DNA from: Gnetum montanum
Lineage: Eukaryota > Streptophyta > Gnetopsida > Gnetales > Gnetaceae
Reading direction: 5' to 3'
Length of the DNA stretch: 64,000 nucleotides
Assembly (NCBI GenBank): GCA_015680685.1
Contig: MNCI01000071.1
Span: 75,898 to 139,897 of the forward strand
A program made the translations under genes and the position numbers. A model generated the notes under the pieces. The model was not told the origin of the DNA and did no database searches. It saw nothing but the letters and a program-made list of their open reading frames with translations. Below are positions 1 through 10,165 of this stretch, piece after piece; within the stretch, counting starts at the first letter, position 1; each line of letters begins with the position of its first letter.

Positions 1-102
1 TTCACATGTCATCCCATTAGTTCCATTCACCTCAATAATCCCATACCTTCCTAATATTTTGTAAGGAACTCAAGGACGAGTTTTCATTTAGTCATAGGGG
101 TA
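1..102 (+). mobile_element. 3' internal end of element Z with polypurine tract
   Basis: These bases match, in opposite orientation, the stretch beside the 3' LTR of element D (22104-22200). The shared parts include the run ending in AAGGAACTC and the phrase TTTTCATTTAGTCATAGGGG. They end with a short purine-rich tract (about 86-102) immediately before an LTR that starts TGATGAGA. This is the usual arrangement of internal 3' end, polypurine tract and 3' LTR, so element Z runs off the left edge of the window. No coding sequence is visible in this short piece. Confidence 0.75.
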
Positions 103-954
103 TGATGAGACGCGATATCACGTACGCGATATCACGGTGCACCATCATATCTATAAATAAGAGGAGGCTCTGCCTTGTTTCCTCATCCTAGGTTAGAAGT
201 AGGAAAACTCTGGTAGATTGATCACTCCAGAGATAGGATATTTTCCATGTGCCTGTAGTAGGAGTCCTAAAGTGAACGGATATTTATTCGAGCAACATTG
301 TACCTGAACACAACTTATGTACGACAATAAAGATGAAATTCCTGGATAAACCTTGTAGTGCATGGAATAGGATTTTATTTAATGTTATTTATTGCTTTCT
401 CTCTCTTACCCTTATCTCCTAGTAATGCAGAATGAGTACGACTTGATTACGAGCATTTAAGGATGTGTACGGATAATCAAAGAATGGATGCTCATCGCAC
501 TTAGGCTAGATTAGATTCTCTCAACCCTTTTCTCCTAGTTAAGTGCCTCAGTACAACCACTTCAAGCACGTGCATTACATGTGGTGATTCTAGCAATGAT
601 TAGCATTTGGTAGCCACGGTTGCATCGATTCAAGGTGTGTATGGTAAGTGGGAACGGATGCTGACACTAGGTAATTTAGACTTAGTTCATTAGTTAGAGT
701 TAGTAATTAGTTTCTCAACCCTTCACCTTGTTAGCATAGGAGACATAAAACATAAAAGACTATAAAAATCATATACCTTGGACTTACTTAACCATACACC
801 ATGAAAACTACAAGTAAGTCTCGGAAGACAATGAATGATTAACCCTAAGTGTTCCATGGGGCGTGTAGGCACTTAATCTGTGGAGTTCGACCAGATCACA
901 CATGCTACGCTCATATTCATATGGTTGAGTGTAGGGGTACCTTGCCACTCATCA
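103..954 (+). repeat. 3' LTR of element Z (Tat/Athila-like family)
   Basis: This 852-base LTR starts TGATGAGA and ends CCACTCATCA, so its ends are near-perfect inverted repeats. It contains two GATATC palindromes (114-119 and 128-133), a TATA box at 152-159, a polyadenylation-type AATAAA at 326-331, and U5 sequence shared with the LTRs of B, C and D. Short ORFs inside it (for example around 849-1240) run across LTR ends and are not genes. The 3' flank ATCTT would be half of the target duplication; the other half is outside the window. Confidence 0.88.
152..159 (+). promoter_or_regulatory. TATA box of LTR Z
   Basis: TATAAATA followed by AGAGG lies about 50 bases inside the LTR, downstream of the GATATC array. 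The same TATAAATAAGAGG arrangement recurs in the LTRs of B (39560 and 45320), and inverted in C, D and the solo LTR. It probably marks the U3/R boundary. Confidence 0.7.
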
Positions 955-1018
955 ATCTTCAATTGTATTTGCCTATGCATTTTTTGAATTTTTTTGGTTG
1001 CCTTCATGGAATATTGAT
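955..1018. other. 64-base spacer between two inverted LTRs
   Basis: This AT-rich sequence separates the plus-strand LTR ending at 954 from the minus-strand LTR beginning at 1019. I see no similarity to internal retroelement sequence, so it is probably host or older repeat DNA caught between two independent insertions. Confidence 0.6.
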
Positions 1019-1830
1019 TGATGAGTGGCGAGGTACCCCTACACAACTATACAAATACGAGCGTCTCACGTGCGATCCGGTCGAACTCCAAGGACTAAGT
1101 GCTTACGTGCCTTAATGGAACACTTAAGGTTAATCAATTGTTGTCTTCCAAAGCTTACTTGTATTGTCACGGTTGTATGGTTAAGTAAGCTTGAGGTATA
1201 TGATTTTTATGTCTTTTATCCTTTTAATGCCTTATGCTAATAGGGAAGGGTGAAGATAACTAAATAACTAAATTTCATTAACTAGTCACTAACTAAGTTC
1301 TAATCGTCCTAGCACCAGTATCCGTTCCCACTTACTGCACACACCCTGAACTAGTGCAACGCTGCTAGGATTACCAAATGCTATTCATTACTGTGTTACC
1401 TAAGCATTACACACGTGCTCGAAGCAGTCGTACTGAATGCACTTAACTAGGAGAGTCAAGGGTTAAGAGAGATTAATTATCTAGGAAAGAATTTAAACAT
1501 TTAACAATAATTAAATCCTATTTAGCTTAGTCCACATGCTGCAAGGTTTATCAGAAAGTTCGTGTTTATTTCTGTACACAAATGTGTGCTTAGGTACAAT
1601 TTGCTCGAATAAAGATTCATTCACTTTGAGACTCCTATTGCAGGCACATGGAAATTATTTTTTTCTCTAAAATGGTAAAACTACTATAGTTTGGATAAGG
1701 GACTAAATCTAGATGTTTGAACAAGGGAAAGGTGCCTCTTATTTATAGATGTTGTGGCAAGCTATGATATTGCATACACGATATTGTGGGGGTGGACGCG
1801 ATATCACGTACATGATATCACGACTCATTA
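1019..1830 (-). repeat. Solo LTR, same family as Z, opposite orientation
   Basis: Read on the minus strand this is the same LTR family (812 bases). The plus-strand left end is TGATGAGTGGCG and the right end is ACTCATTA. It carries a TATA box at 1742-1749 and GATATC/GATATT motifs at 1766, 1780, 1800 and 1814. No polypurine tract follows at 1831 and no primer site precedes 1019, so it looks like a solo LTR left by recombination. The flanks TTGAT (1014-1018) and GTGAT (1831-1835) agree at four of five bases and may be a decayed target duplication. Confidence 0.8.
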
Positions 1831-2458
1831 GTGATGTAGCAACATTTTTTTATAGGTTCATTTTCTAATATTCTTTGCATATCTCCAAATTACATAAGCA
1901 ACCATTTTTGTAACTTATGTAAAATAGAAGCCACTCCAAGTTTTTTGCTAATGTCATTTATAGTACTTAGTGAAGATTACAAAACACAAAGAACTTAGAG
2001 ACATGGACTACTAGAAAATGTAATAATATGGGAAAAGATATCAAATGTGAATATCACAAAACAAATAGGGCTTAAGATATGGACTAATGGAAAACAAAGT
2101 GATATGTGAAAAGAGTCCAACCATGCCTAAGTGCATGTAGAGACAATTTTGACAACTCACTTGTGCTTAAATCCTTAAACTATAAATAAGAATTTTATAG
2201 GCTAAAAATTTTATGTGGATTATGTGCAATAGCTAAAGAGAGTTAGCAAAGACTAAAAAAAAATGTAGATGAAGCAAAGAAAATGCAAAACATGAAAGAA
2301 GTTTCTAAACATAAACTAAAAATGAAGCAAAAATAACATACATCGGAAGTAGCATGAAAAACTTTCAAGAAATTTCATCCCTCATCAATGTGCCTTTGAT
2401 GTTGGATGTATGCCAAAAATAAGAATGGTAGTAGATAATTTATAGGAAGAACATGGTC
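1831..2458. other. No feature recognised
   Basis: This is AT-rich unassigned sequence. A TATAAATAAG-like run occurs near 2181, but nothing around it supports an LTR. The ORFs here are short and low in complexity. Confidence 0.5.
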
Positions 2459-2640
2459 CTTTCTGAAAGAAAATAGTAGACACATTTAGAAAGAAAAATA
2501 ATATCCAACATATGTTAGAAGGAAAAAAATAGCAGTTACATGTTGGAAAGAATAAAAACAATGGACACATGTTGGAAAGGAAAAAAAAGTAGATACATAT
2601 TGAAAAAAAATAGTGAGTACCTATTAGGAAGAAAAAATAG
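2459..2640. repeat. Degenerate minisatellite, unit about 28 bp
   Basis: Six to seven diverged units follow one another. Each has a purine-rich GAAAGAAAAAAA part followed by a TAG..ATACATGTTG-like part, with unit lengths between about 24 and 30 bases. The open frames on the minus strand here (within 2385-2862) come from this low-complexity repeat and are not genes. Confidence 0.6.
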
Positions 2641-3160
2641 AACTTTATAACTCAACAAATAGAGAGATGATGGGAGATTCGAGAGGAGGTAGCTTAGGGC
2701 TATGGAAGGATTTTGGTAAAGCAGTAGGAGGATACAAGTAGAATCAAGATGATAGTTTATTTGCAATTGTAGGATGCTTACAGAATAGATTATGCAATGA
2801 AAGAAACAATGTGAGTGGTAGTAGTGGTTAGAACTGAGAGCATATTTTATTTGCGAATGCACTTTGAGGAAAATTATAGTTCAAGTAAAACTACAAGGAA
2901 TGCTACAAAGAAGAGGATTTTTCTATCTTTAAGACTCCAAATCGGCTTGGGGGTTTTATCTCAGAAATAGTGCTTTAGGCACAATAACAACATTTTCAAT
3001 GGATTCTTGTTAGCATCTTTAGTGATAGGGCTCATATACTCAAGGAGTTGTAGGCATGGATTTCTAAGGCCTACTCAAGGATAATGGTATAGCTTAATCC
3101 TCTACAAGGAAACATGGTGCTACTATTATTTGCAAAGGAAAAATATATGAAGGCATTTTG
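2641..3160. other. No feature recognised; left flank of element A
   Basis: Unassigned sequence up to the first base of the 5' LTR of element A. It shows no domain or repeat that I can name. A 70-codon frame at 3114-3326 crosses the LTR edge and is rejected as a gene. Confidence 0.5.
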
Positions 3161-4271
3161 TGTAGGAACACCTCTTCCAATTCCCTTGTGCTTTTCCTAC
3201 AAGTTTATTTTTCTTTTTTGCAAGTTTTTTTCTTGGATAAGACTTGGATGTGTGTGTCTAGTTTTTGTGTTGAATTTTTATGATGAAGATTTGTGGATGT
3301 TTGGAGCTGTTTTTGGCTTATTTTGATAAGTTTAGAAGGTTTTAGGGTCTATGGGAACTTATTGGAAGGCATCTAAAGGCTCTTAACATTAAAAAATAAT
3401 TTTTATTTTTGGCACATTCAGGATAAACATCTCCCCAAAAAGAAAGTTGTCTTTCCTAAAGTGAAGACATCTCTAGTCCATAGAAGATGTCTACTAAAAA
3501 TAGTGGATGACTCTCCCAAGTGCAGGGCTTTCACAGAAGACATCTCCTCAGAAAGATAGACATCTCGTCAAAGACATCTCCCCTAAAGTATATATGCCTC
3601 TAGTCTAGAGAAGATGTCTCCAAGAAATAGTAGATGTCTCTTCTAAGAATAGAGCCCTCACAGGAGATGCCTACACGATATAAGAGATGTCTATATTAGC
3701 AAAGAAAAAAAGCTTTGATGTGGCGTATCGATTGGGAAACATCCAAAAGACTCCATATCCATGTGAAAAATATCTAGGGAGGCAAATAGAAATCTTTCTA
3801 GGGTTTTGGATCTTTATAATTATGTATGCCTTCATCCATGAGAAGAGAGGAGAGCTTGTATGCAAGGAGAACTAGGCAAGAAAGATTAGGTGAGCACATT
3901 GGATGAGTGCAATAGGTGATTGCAACTCCAAGATCAACTTGTGGTGTGTTGATCTATGAGTTCTATTCTCTTGTATCTCACGTGTGAGTTGAGATCTTAG
4001 TCTTGAGTTGTGGGAGAGATTTCTCTTGGTTGTATCTTGCATTAAGAACAACCATTGTGTGATTGTAGAGCCTCATGTTCTATAACATCATTTGAGTGTC
4101 ATAGATTTATGGATGCTTGTGAGTTATGTGAACTCTATTGTAATTTTCAAATAATTTAATTGAAGATAGCTAGTTTTCTTATTTTTATAGAAAATAAATT
4201 TGTTTTTTCATAATATCTAGAGTTAGTGTGTTGAAGGTGATTTAATTGTGGAGTGACCTTGCTCTAGTGTT
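3161..4271 (+). repeat. 5' LTR of element A
   Basis: Aligned by eye with 9035-10165 over its whole length. U3 carries a cluster of GACGTC-derived motifs (about 3427-3690). A TATA-like TTATAATTATGTA lies near 3811. A stem-loop (4062-4086) sits downstream, and the LTR ends just before the primer site. The exact 3' terminus is uncertain by a few bases because the copies diverge after GCTCTAGT. Confidence 0.85.
3424..3700. promoter_or_regulatory. Cluster of decayed GACGTC palindromes in U3 (5' LTR copy)
   Basis: About ten copies of AGACATCT or AGATGTCT lie upstream of the TATA-like site. These two forms are what CpG deamination makes of AGACGTCT on one strand or the other. Several positions read CA here and TG in the matching place of the 3' LTR. 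I infer, but cannot prove, an ancestral enhancer-like array with ACGT cores of the bZIP-binding type. Confidence 0.6.
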
Positions 4272-4273
4272 AT

Positions 4274-4285
4274 TGGTATCAGAGC
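4274..4285 (+). other. Primer-binding site, initiator Met tRNA
   Basis: TGGTATCAGAGC is the standard plant retrotransposon primer site complementary to the 3' end of initiator methionine tRNA. It lies directly after the 5' LTR and fixes the orientation of element A as plus. Confidence 0.9.
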
Positions 4286-4334
4286 ATAGTTTTATTGTTG
4301 CTTGGATTTTGGTTGAGGATTTTGTCAATTTTAG

Positions 4335-5496
4335 ATGACACCCAAGAAGAAAAAAGTGTAAGCTCTGAATCACAACATAGAGAGCATGAAGTTAGCCTTC
4401 CAAATGATTGTTTCTCGATTAGATGAAATTAGCACAAATATGGATAAAAAAATTGGTCCTAGCCATATTCTAACATGTGGAGGTGAAGAGCATGTATGTT
4501 CAGAGGAAGGAGTTTCATAGCTAGGTGGAGATGGAGTAGATGAAGAGGAAGGTCAATCTATCTATGGGAGTATAGGAGACCATTAGCCAAGGATTCCAAT
4601 GGGAGGGAATCCTATTCCTCAAATAATAACTCCAAGGGCTCCAGTGGTGCTCAATAGTTCTTCAAGTAATCTTGATGATGAAGATGAGGTAAGGCTTACT
4701 AGAGCATTTAGAAATGGTTCAAGAATTCCATATGTAGAGTTGAAGACTTTCAATGGTGTAGATGGAACTAATTATTTTGCAATTTGGATGAAGGTACTTG
4801 AGAAGCATTTTCTATTGAAAGAGATACCAAATAACTTGAGGGTACCTATTTCTAAATCTAGATTCGAAGGTATGTCTTCTACATGGTGGGAAAGAAGTCC
4901 CCGAGTTATAAAAGATGAAATAGTTAGCCTATTAGAGATTGGGATCTGATGAAATAAAAGTTGAAAAGGAAATTTTAATAGTCTCATTAGAGATAAGAAA
5001 CCATGATGAAGTTGAAATTCCTAAGATAAGGTGACAAGGATGTCAAATAATTTTACATTGAATTTTGTAATCTATTCCATCAAGCTAAGGTAAACCAGGA
5101 GGAGTATGGGCAAGCTTCAATCTTTTTAGGAGGTCTCAAAATGACATACTAGCAAGAGCTATCCTTTTATGAGCCACAAACACTTGATGAGGATTATGAT
5201 TTGGCACTCAAAGCTAAGAAGTAATTAGGTGGATTTGGAAACAAGAGCAAAAAAACTTGTAAGGGGAAGGATAAGGGATCTAGATTTGATAAGGGATCCA
5301 AATCCAAATTTGAAGACAAGGAGGATAGCCAAGATAAAAAGAATGAGGTGATGATAAGAGTAAAACCAAGATGGACCCAAGAAAGGGAGGCAAGGCTCAA
5401 CATAGTAGCTCATCAAAATTTTAGTGCTTCAATTGTGGAGAATAAGGACATAAGTAATAGAAATGTTCACTTCACAAGGTAGCCAAGGAAAAATAT
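4335..5496 (+). pseudogene. gag: Element A gag (nucleocapsid/capsid), degenerate
   Basis: The frame opens at an ATG (4335) about 50 bases after the primer site. It continues with in-frame stops through an acidic linker into an open stretch at 4599-4949. That stretch has a gag-like helical region with a double tryptophan (STWWE). A CCHC zinc knuckle is readable at 5425-5466 in the C-X2-C-X4-H-X4-C spacing, although three internal codons are stops. Gag proteins form the cytoplasmic virus-like particle that packages the element RNA. Frame changes between 4950 and 5420 break the gene. Assignment is firm from position and the knuckle. Confidence 0.78.
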
Positions 5497-5901
5497 GTGC
5501 AAACCATAAAGATGGAGGAGAAATCAAGCCAAGCTCTTCAAAAAGGTAATCCTAATGCTCCAAAAATTAAGGATGTTTCTGAATTATATTCTTATGCATT
5601 CATGGGGAATGTGAATAGAGGAGATCATCATGATAGGAAATTGTTGTGTTCGATTGGGGCTAGTTGTTTTCTTAGTGGGGAATGGATTCATATTTTGATT
5701 GATGGGGGAGCCCAAGAAAATGTTATTTATTTTAAGGAAGTTACTAAATTGGGTTTGGTAGTTCATCCTCATCCAAGACCCTATAAGGTGCAATGGCTAT
5801 CTAAATATTGTTCCCAAGAGATGAGGGGAAAATGTACTTTGAAATTAAAAATTGGAACTTTTCATGATGTTGTGAAGTATGATGTGCTTAGATTATGCTA
5901 A
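5497..5901 (+). pseudogene. Element A aspartic protease, degenerate
   Basis: An open frame of 134 codons follows the zinc knuckle. It contains LIDGGAQENVI near 5693-5730, the place of the retropepsin D-S/T-G active site. The second residue is Gly instead of Ser or Thr. The catalytic Asp remains. In the family this enzyme cuts the Gag-Pol polyprotein inside the particle. The N-terminal 60 residues are a basic, low-complexity linker from gag. The frame ends at a stop that is probably a mutation, because protease-like sequence continues in another frame. Confidence 0.72.
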
Positions 5902-6199
5902 TGTAATTTTTGGTAGACCTTGGAATTTTGATAATGGAACTCAGTTTGATAGAGCAAGAAATATGTGGAGTGTTGTTAGACTTGAGGGAGTCCATGATTT
6001 GATTCCTATGATAGCCAAACAAGTAAGGTAGAAAAGATCACTTAATGCTTCCTTAATCCTTCTGGGAGAGAGGGAATATATTAAGGAACATGATGAAACT
6101 AGTTTTAGTTTTTTTGTTATGATAACAGTTGCTACTAACCATGATGATGTGCAAATTGAACTTCCTACAAGTGTGCTAGGCTTGAAGGAGAAATTTCTC

Positions 6200-7560
6200 A
6201 AGGTATTTAAGGGGGGATTAGATGGACTACCACTAATGAGGAATGTACAACATTAGATTGACTTCATTCCTAGTGCTACCATTCCAAACAAGAGAGCTTA
6301 TAGGATGGCACCAAATCATAGGGCTGAATTGCAAAGGTAAGTAGAGGGGTTACTTGCAAATGGATTCATGAGGGAATCCATTTTGCCTTGTGTAGTTCTA
6401 GCAATTCTAGTGCCAAAAAAGAATAGTAATGAATGGAAGATGTGCATTAATTCCAATGTAGTGAATAGGATAATAGTGAGGTAAAATTTTCCTATTCCAA
6501 GGATGGATGATATCCTCGATGCCCATACCAATGCTAAAAGTTTTAGCAAAATTGGTTTGAAGAGTGGGTACCATCAAATCAAAATTAGGCCTAGTGATCA
6601 GTAGAAGGAAACTTTCAAAACACTAGATGGATTTTTTGAGTGGTTGGTGATGCCATTTTAGCTCACAAATGAACTATATACATTCATGAGGTTGATGCAT
6701 GATGTATTGAAGGACTTGATTAGTAAGTGTTGTATTTTATTTTTTTACGATATTTTAGTGTATAGCTCTAATGAGGAAGAGCACTTGGATCACTTGAAGA
6801 TGTTGTGCCTTAAGTTGCAAGAGGCATAGTTGGTGATCAACATGAAGAAAATTCATTTCTTCAAGAGGGAAATCACATATTTGGGGCATGTGGTTTCTAA
6901 AAATCATATTTGGATGAAAGTTACCAAGGTGAAGGATATAACGGATTGGCCAACTCCTAATAATTTTGGGGAGGTAAGATCATTTAGTCTAGTAGGTTTT
7001 TATAGATGATTCATAAAAAATCTTAGTGGTATTTCATGGCCTATGTTTTCTTTGTTGAAGAAAAATAAAGAATTTAGTGGGATAATGAAACCCAAGGGAG
7101 CTTTGACTTGTTGAAAGAAAAGATTACTAGTGAACTGGTGTTTACAATTCGAAATTTTTAGAAGCTTTTTCATGTGGAGGTGGATGCAAGTGGACTTGCC
7201 ATTAGTGGGGTGCTTTCAGAGATGATAGGCCTATTGATTTCATTTTTGAAAATTTGAATGAGTTAAGGTAAAAATATAGTGTATATGAGAAGTATTTGTA
7301 CCCTATTCTTCAAGCAATAAAGCATTGGAGGCATTACTTGTTGCCCAAAGAATTCACATTGATGAAGGCCCACAAAGCACTTTAATTTCTAAACTCACAA
7401 AAGAAGTTGAGTGGAAAGCACATGAAGTGGGTTTCATAGTTACAAGAGTTCAATTTTGTGTTGAAGCACAAAAGTGGAAAAGCCAATATGGTATTTGATG
7501 CATTATCCAAGGTGCATGTGGTAAATTTCAACATACCTCATGTGGAAGGTATGGGTGATT
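6200..7560 (+). pseudogene. Element A reverse transcriptase and RNase H, degenerate
   Basis: RT blocks are readable in order: the N-terminal substrate-binding region (about 6290-6420), VPKKN (near 6410), the palm motif with the GYHQI-type segment (about 6565), and the active-site box at about 6750. There FFYDILVYS stands where this family has an F-x-D-D box, so the first catalytic Asp has become Tyr. RNase H follows at about 7160-7480 with DASGLAISGVL retaining one acidic residue. The region has many stops, several being TAG or TGA where a conserved Gln or Trp is expected. The enzyme would copy the RNA to DNA in the particle, but this copy cannot. Confidence 0.85.
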
Positions 7561-7670
7561 TTGCTTCTTTATATGAGCATGATGTTGATTTTGGATAGGT
7601 TTGGAGCAGCCTTAAAGAGTCATTGATGAATAGGATAGACCAATGAAGGGACTATCATATTCAAGATTAA

Positions 7671-9004
7671 TTGCTATGTAAGAATGGAAAGGTATGTGTT
7701 CCTAATTATGATTTTAGGAAGAAACCTTTGTTTGAAAAGCATTGTAGTGGCATGGTAGGTCACATGGGTAGGGATAAAACATTAGAACTTGTGCATATGC
7801 AATATTTTTTACTTGGTATGAAAACAAAAGTCTCAAAATTTGTGGAGTGCTTGACATGTTAGAAGTTCAAAGGAGTTAAAGGTGTGGATGGACACTATAT
7901 GCCTTTGCCAATTTCCAAAGGTCCATGGGAAAGTGTGTCAATGGACTTTGTCAATGGTATTATGAAGATTAAGAGTGGGAATGATGTAATTTTTGTTGTT
8001 GTGGATAGGTTCTCCAAGATGACACATTTTATTCCATGTAAGAAAGTGAGTGATGTCTCTCATGTTGCAAATTTATTTTTCTAGCATGTTGTGAAGTTGC
8101 ATGGTATTCCTTTGAATATTGTTAGTGATAGAGACTCCAAGTTTACAAGTCATTTTTGGAGGTCCCTTTGGAATATTTTAGGGACAAATTTGAATTTTTC
8201 TAGTGCATAACATCCATAATCTAATGGCCAAATAGAGGTGTTGAATGAATCCTTGCTAAACATTCTGAGATGTTTGTGTGATGGATAAACAAACAAGTGG
8301 AGAAACTTGTTGTTTCATGCTAAAGTTTCATATAACAATGCTTTTCATGTTGCTATTGGAAAAATCCCATTTGAGGTGAATTATGGGTTTTGTCCAAGGA
8401 TGGTGAATACTTTGAAGAGATTCGATGGTGAAGCTCAACTTAGTGTTGATTTTGTGCAAGAGATGAGGGATCTCCATGCATAAGTAAAATCAAATCTTGA
8501 GAAGAAGGATGAAGAGAGAGTCCTCAAGAGGAATGAGAGCAAGTGGAAGTCTAATTTCGTTGTTGTTCACTTGGTTTTGATGCACTTGAAGAAGAAGTAG
8601 TTGAGAGGTTTTAACTTCTTCAAATTGAAAGATAAGAAGATGGGGCCTTTCAAAATCAAGGCTAAAATTAATGACAATTATTTTGAGATTGATTTACCAA
8701 ATGATGTTGGTATGTCTTTTGTATTTAATGTTTTAGATCTTATGCACTATCATGGACCAGCTGATGAGAAGACCAAACAAAGAAGCATCGATGAGTTAAA
8801 GGGGACTATTGATCAGTACAAGCCTTCAATGGAGAAGAAGGCAATTGTGCTCAAGTGGAGAAAAGCTTATAGCACTCGAGGAGTCAAGAGGCATGAATTT
8901 TTAATCCATTGGAAGGATAAATCTACTAATGATGCTATATGAGTCCATGCAACTAAACTTGTTAAGTGGTGGATCACTTCTACCCCTACTCCCTTGTTCA
9001 CATG
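7671..9004 (+). pseudogene. Element A integrase with C-terminal chromodomain
   Basis: One reading frame runs from about 7671 to 9004 with only a few stops. The zinc-binding HHCC region is at 7735-7865 (GHMGRDKT, then CLTC). The catalytic core keeps all three acidic residues: Asp in MDF (about 7940), Asp in VSDRD (about 8125) and Glu in NGQIEV (about 8225). A C-terminal region and a chromodomain-like segment follow at about 8830-8975, with [11 protein letters not shown]; the aromatic-rich end is interrupted by a TGA in place of TGG. Integrase inserts the cDNA, and chromodomains are thought to steer it to marked chromatin. This is the best-preserved part of the element. Confidence 0.85.
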
Positions 9005-9016
9005 AGTTCACTTTTT

Positions 9017-9034
9017 GAAGGGTGGAAGATTTGG
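9017..9034 (+). other. Polypurine tract of element A
   Basis: GAAGGGTGGAAGATTTGG lies directly before the 3' LTR start (TGTAGGAACACC at 9035). Its purine bias and position fit the plus-strand primer site of reverse transcription. Confidence 0.75.
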
Positions 9035-10165
9035 TGTAGGAACACCTCTTCTAGTTCCCTTGTGCTTGTCCTATAAGTTTTTTTTTGTAGGTTTTGCAAT
9101 TGGAGCAGACCTAGATGTGTGTGTCCAATTTTTGTGTTGAATTTCTATGATGAAGATTCTTGAATATTTTGGCATGTTTAGAGGTGTTTATGTCTTATTG
9201 TGATGAGTTTAGGAGATTTTAAGGTCTATGGGAACTTGTTAGGAGACATCCAAAGGCTCCCAACATCAAAATAAGCATTTTTTTATTTTTGGCACCTTTA
9301 GGATAGATGTCTCCCCAAAAAGAAAGATGCCTTTCCAAATACATATTTCCTAAAGTGAAGATGTCTCTAGTCCATAGATGAAATCTACCAAAAATAGTAG
9401 ATGTCTCTCCCAAGAGTAGGGCTTTCACAAAAGACGTCTCCTTAGAAAGATAGATGTCTCCTCAAAGATGTCTCCCCTAAAGTGTAGATGTCTCTAGTCT
9501 AGAGAAGACATCTCCCAAAAATTGTAGACATCTTTTCCAAGAATAGACCCCTCACAGAGGACATCTACATGATGCAAGAGATGTCTATGTCAGCAAAGAA
9601 TAAAATCTCTACCATGGTGTATCGATTGGAAAACATCCAAAAGGCTCCATATCTATGTGAAAAATATATATAGAGGAAAATACAAAGCTTCCTATGGTTT
9701 TGGATCTTTATAATTATATATTCCTTCATCCATGAGAATAGAGGAGAGCTTGTATGCAAGGAGAACTAGGCAAGAGAGATTAGGTGAGCACATTAGGTGA
9801 GTGCAATAGGTGATTGTAGCTTCAAGATCAACTTGTGGTGTGTTGATCTATGTGTTCTATTCTCTTGTATCCCACTTGTGAGTTGAGATCTTAGTCTCAA
9901 GTTGTGGAAGAGATTTCTCTTGATTATGTCTTGCATTAAGAACAAGCATTGTATGATTGTAGAGCCTCATGCTCTGTAATATTGTTTAATTGTGATAGGT
10001 GTTTGAATGCTTGTGGGTTGTGTGAACCCTATTGTAATATTTGAATAATTTAATTGAAGATATCTAGTTTTCTTATTTTTCTAGCAAATAAATTTATATT
10101 TGCATAATATTTGGAGTTAGTGTGCTAAAGGTGATTTAATTGTGGAATGAACTTGCTCTAGTAGT
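9035..10165 (+). repeat. 3' LTR of element A
   Basis: Starts TGTAGGAACACC like the 5' copy and ends near GCTCTAGT (10162). It contains the U3 motif cluster at 9303-9590, a TATA-like TTATAATTATATA near 9705, and the stem-loop at 9956-9980. It differs from the 5' LTR at many sites, a large share of them C/T or G/A, so the insertion is old. Confidence 0.87.
9303..9590. promoter_or_regulatory. Cluster of decayed GACGTC palindromes in U3 (3' LTR copy)
   Basis: One intact AGACGTCTC remains at about 9432-9440. Six TGTCTC hexamers are at 9308, 9362, 9402, 9455, 9469 and 9489, and several GACATCT forms are also present. Matching positions in the 5' LTR carry the alternative CA form. TGTCTC is also the auxin-response-factor hexamer, but here it may simply be what CpG decay leaves. 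Confidence 0.6.

Larger units (their letters stand above)
3161..10165 (+). mobile_element. Element A: Ty3/gypsy chromovirus relic
   Basis: A complete but decayed LTR retrotransposon of about 7.0 kb. Two LTRs of about 1.1 kb (3161-4268 and 9035-10162) both begin TGTAGGAACACCTCTTC and both end near GCTCTAGT. An initiator-Met primer site (4274-4285) follows the 5' LTR, and a purine-rich tract (9017-9034) precedes the 3' LTR. Between them the order is gag with a CCHC knuckle, protease, RT, RNase H, integrase and a C-terminal chromodomain. This order, with integrase after RT, is that of Ty3/gypsy, and the chromodomain places it among chromoviruses. Stops occur in every domain, so it is a dead copy. 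A clear 5-bp target duplication was not found. Confidence 0.9.

Noticed and set aside
849-1240. Two overlapping plus-strand ORFs of 88 and 71 codons
   Set aside because: They run over the facing ends of two inverted LTRs and the spacer. No domain or codon bias, and related LTRs do not keep the frames.
103-1830. A single short retroelement bounded by the two LTRs
   Set aside because: LTRs of one element are in direct orientation. Here they are inverted and the interior is only 64 bases.
2385-2862. Two minus-strand ORFs of 61 and 108 codons, rich in Phe, Leu and Ser
   Set aside because: They arise largely from the purine-rich minisatellite and AT-rich flank, and the composition is low-complexity.
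9308-9494. Six TGTCTC hexamers as a genuine auxin-responsive promoter
   Set aside because: The matching sites in the 5' LTR mostly read CATCTC and one site reads CGTCTC, so the hexamers are better explained by decay of GACGTC. Kept only as a possible side effect.
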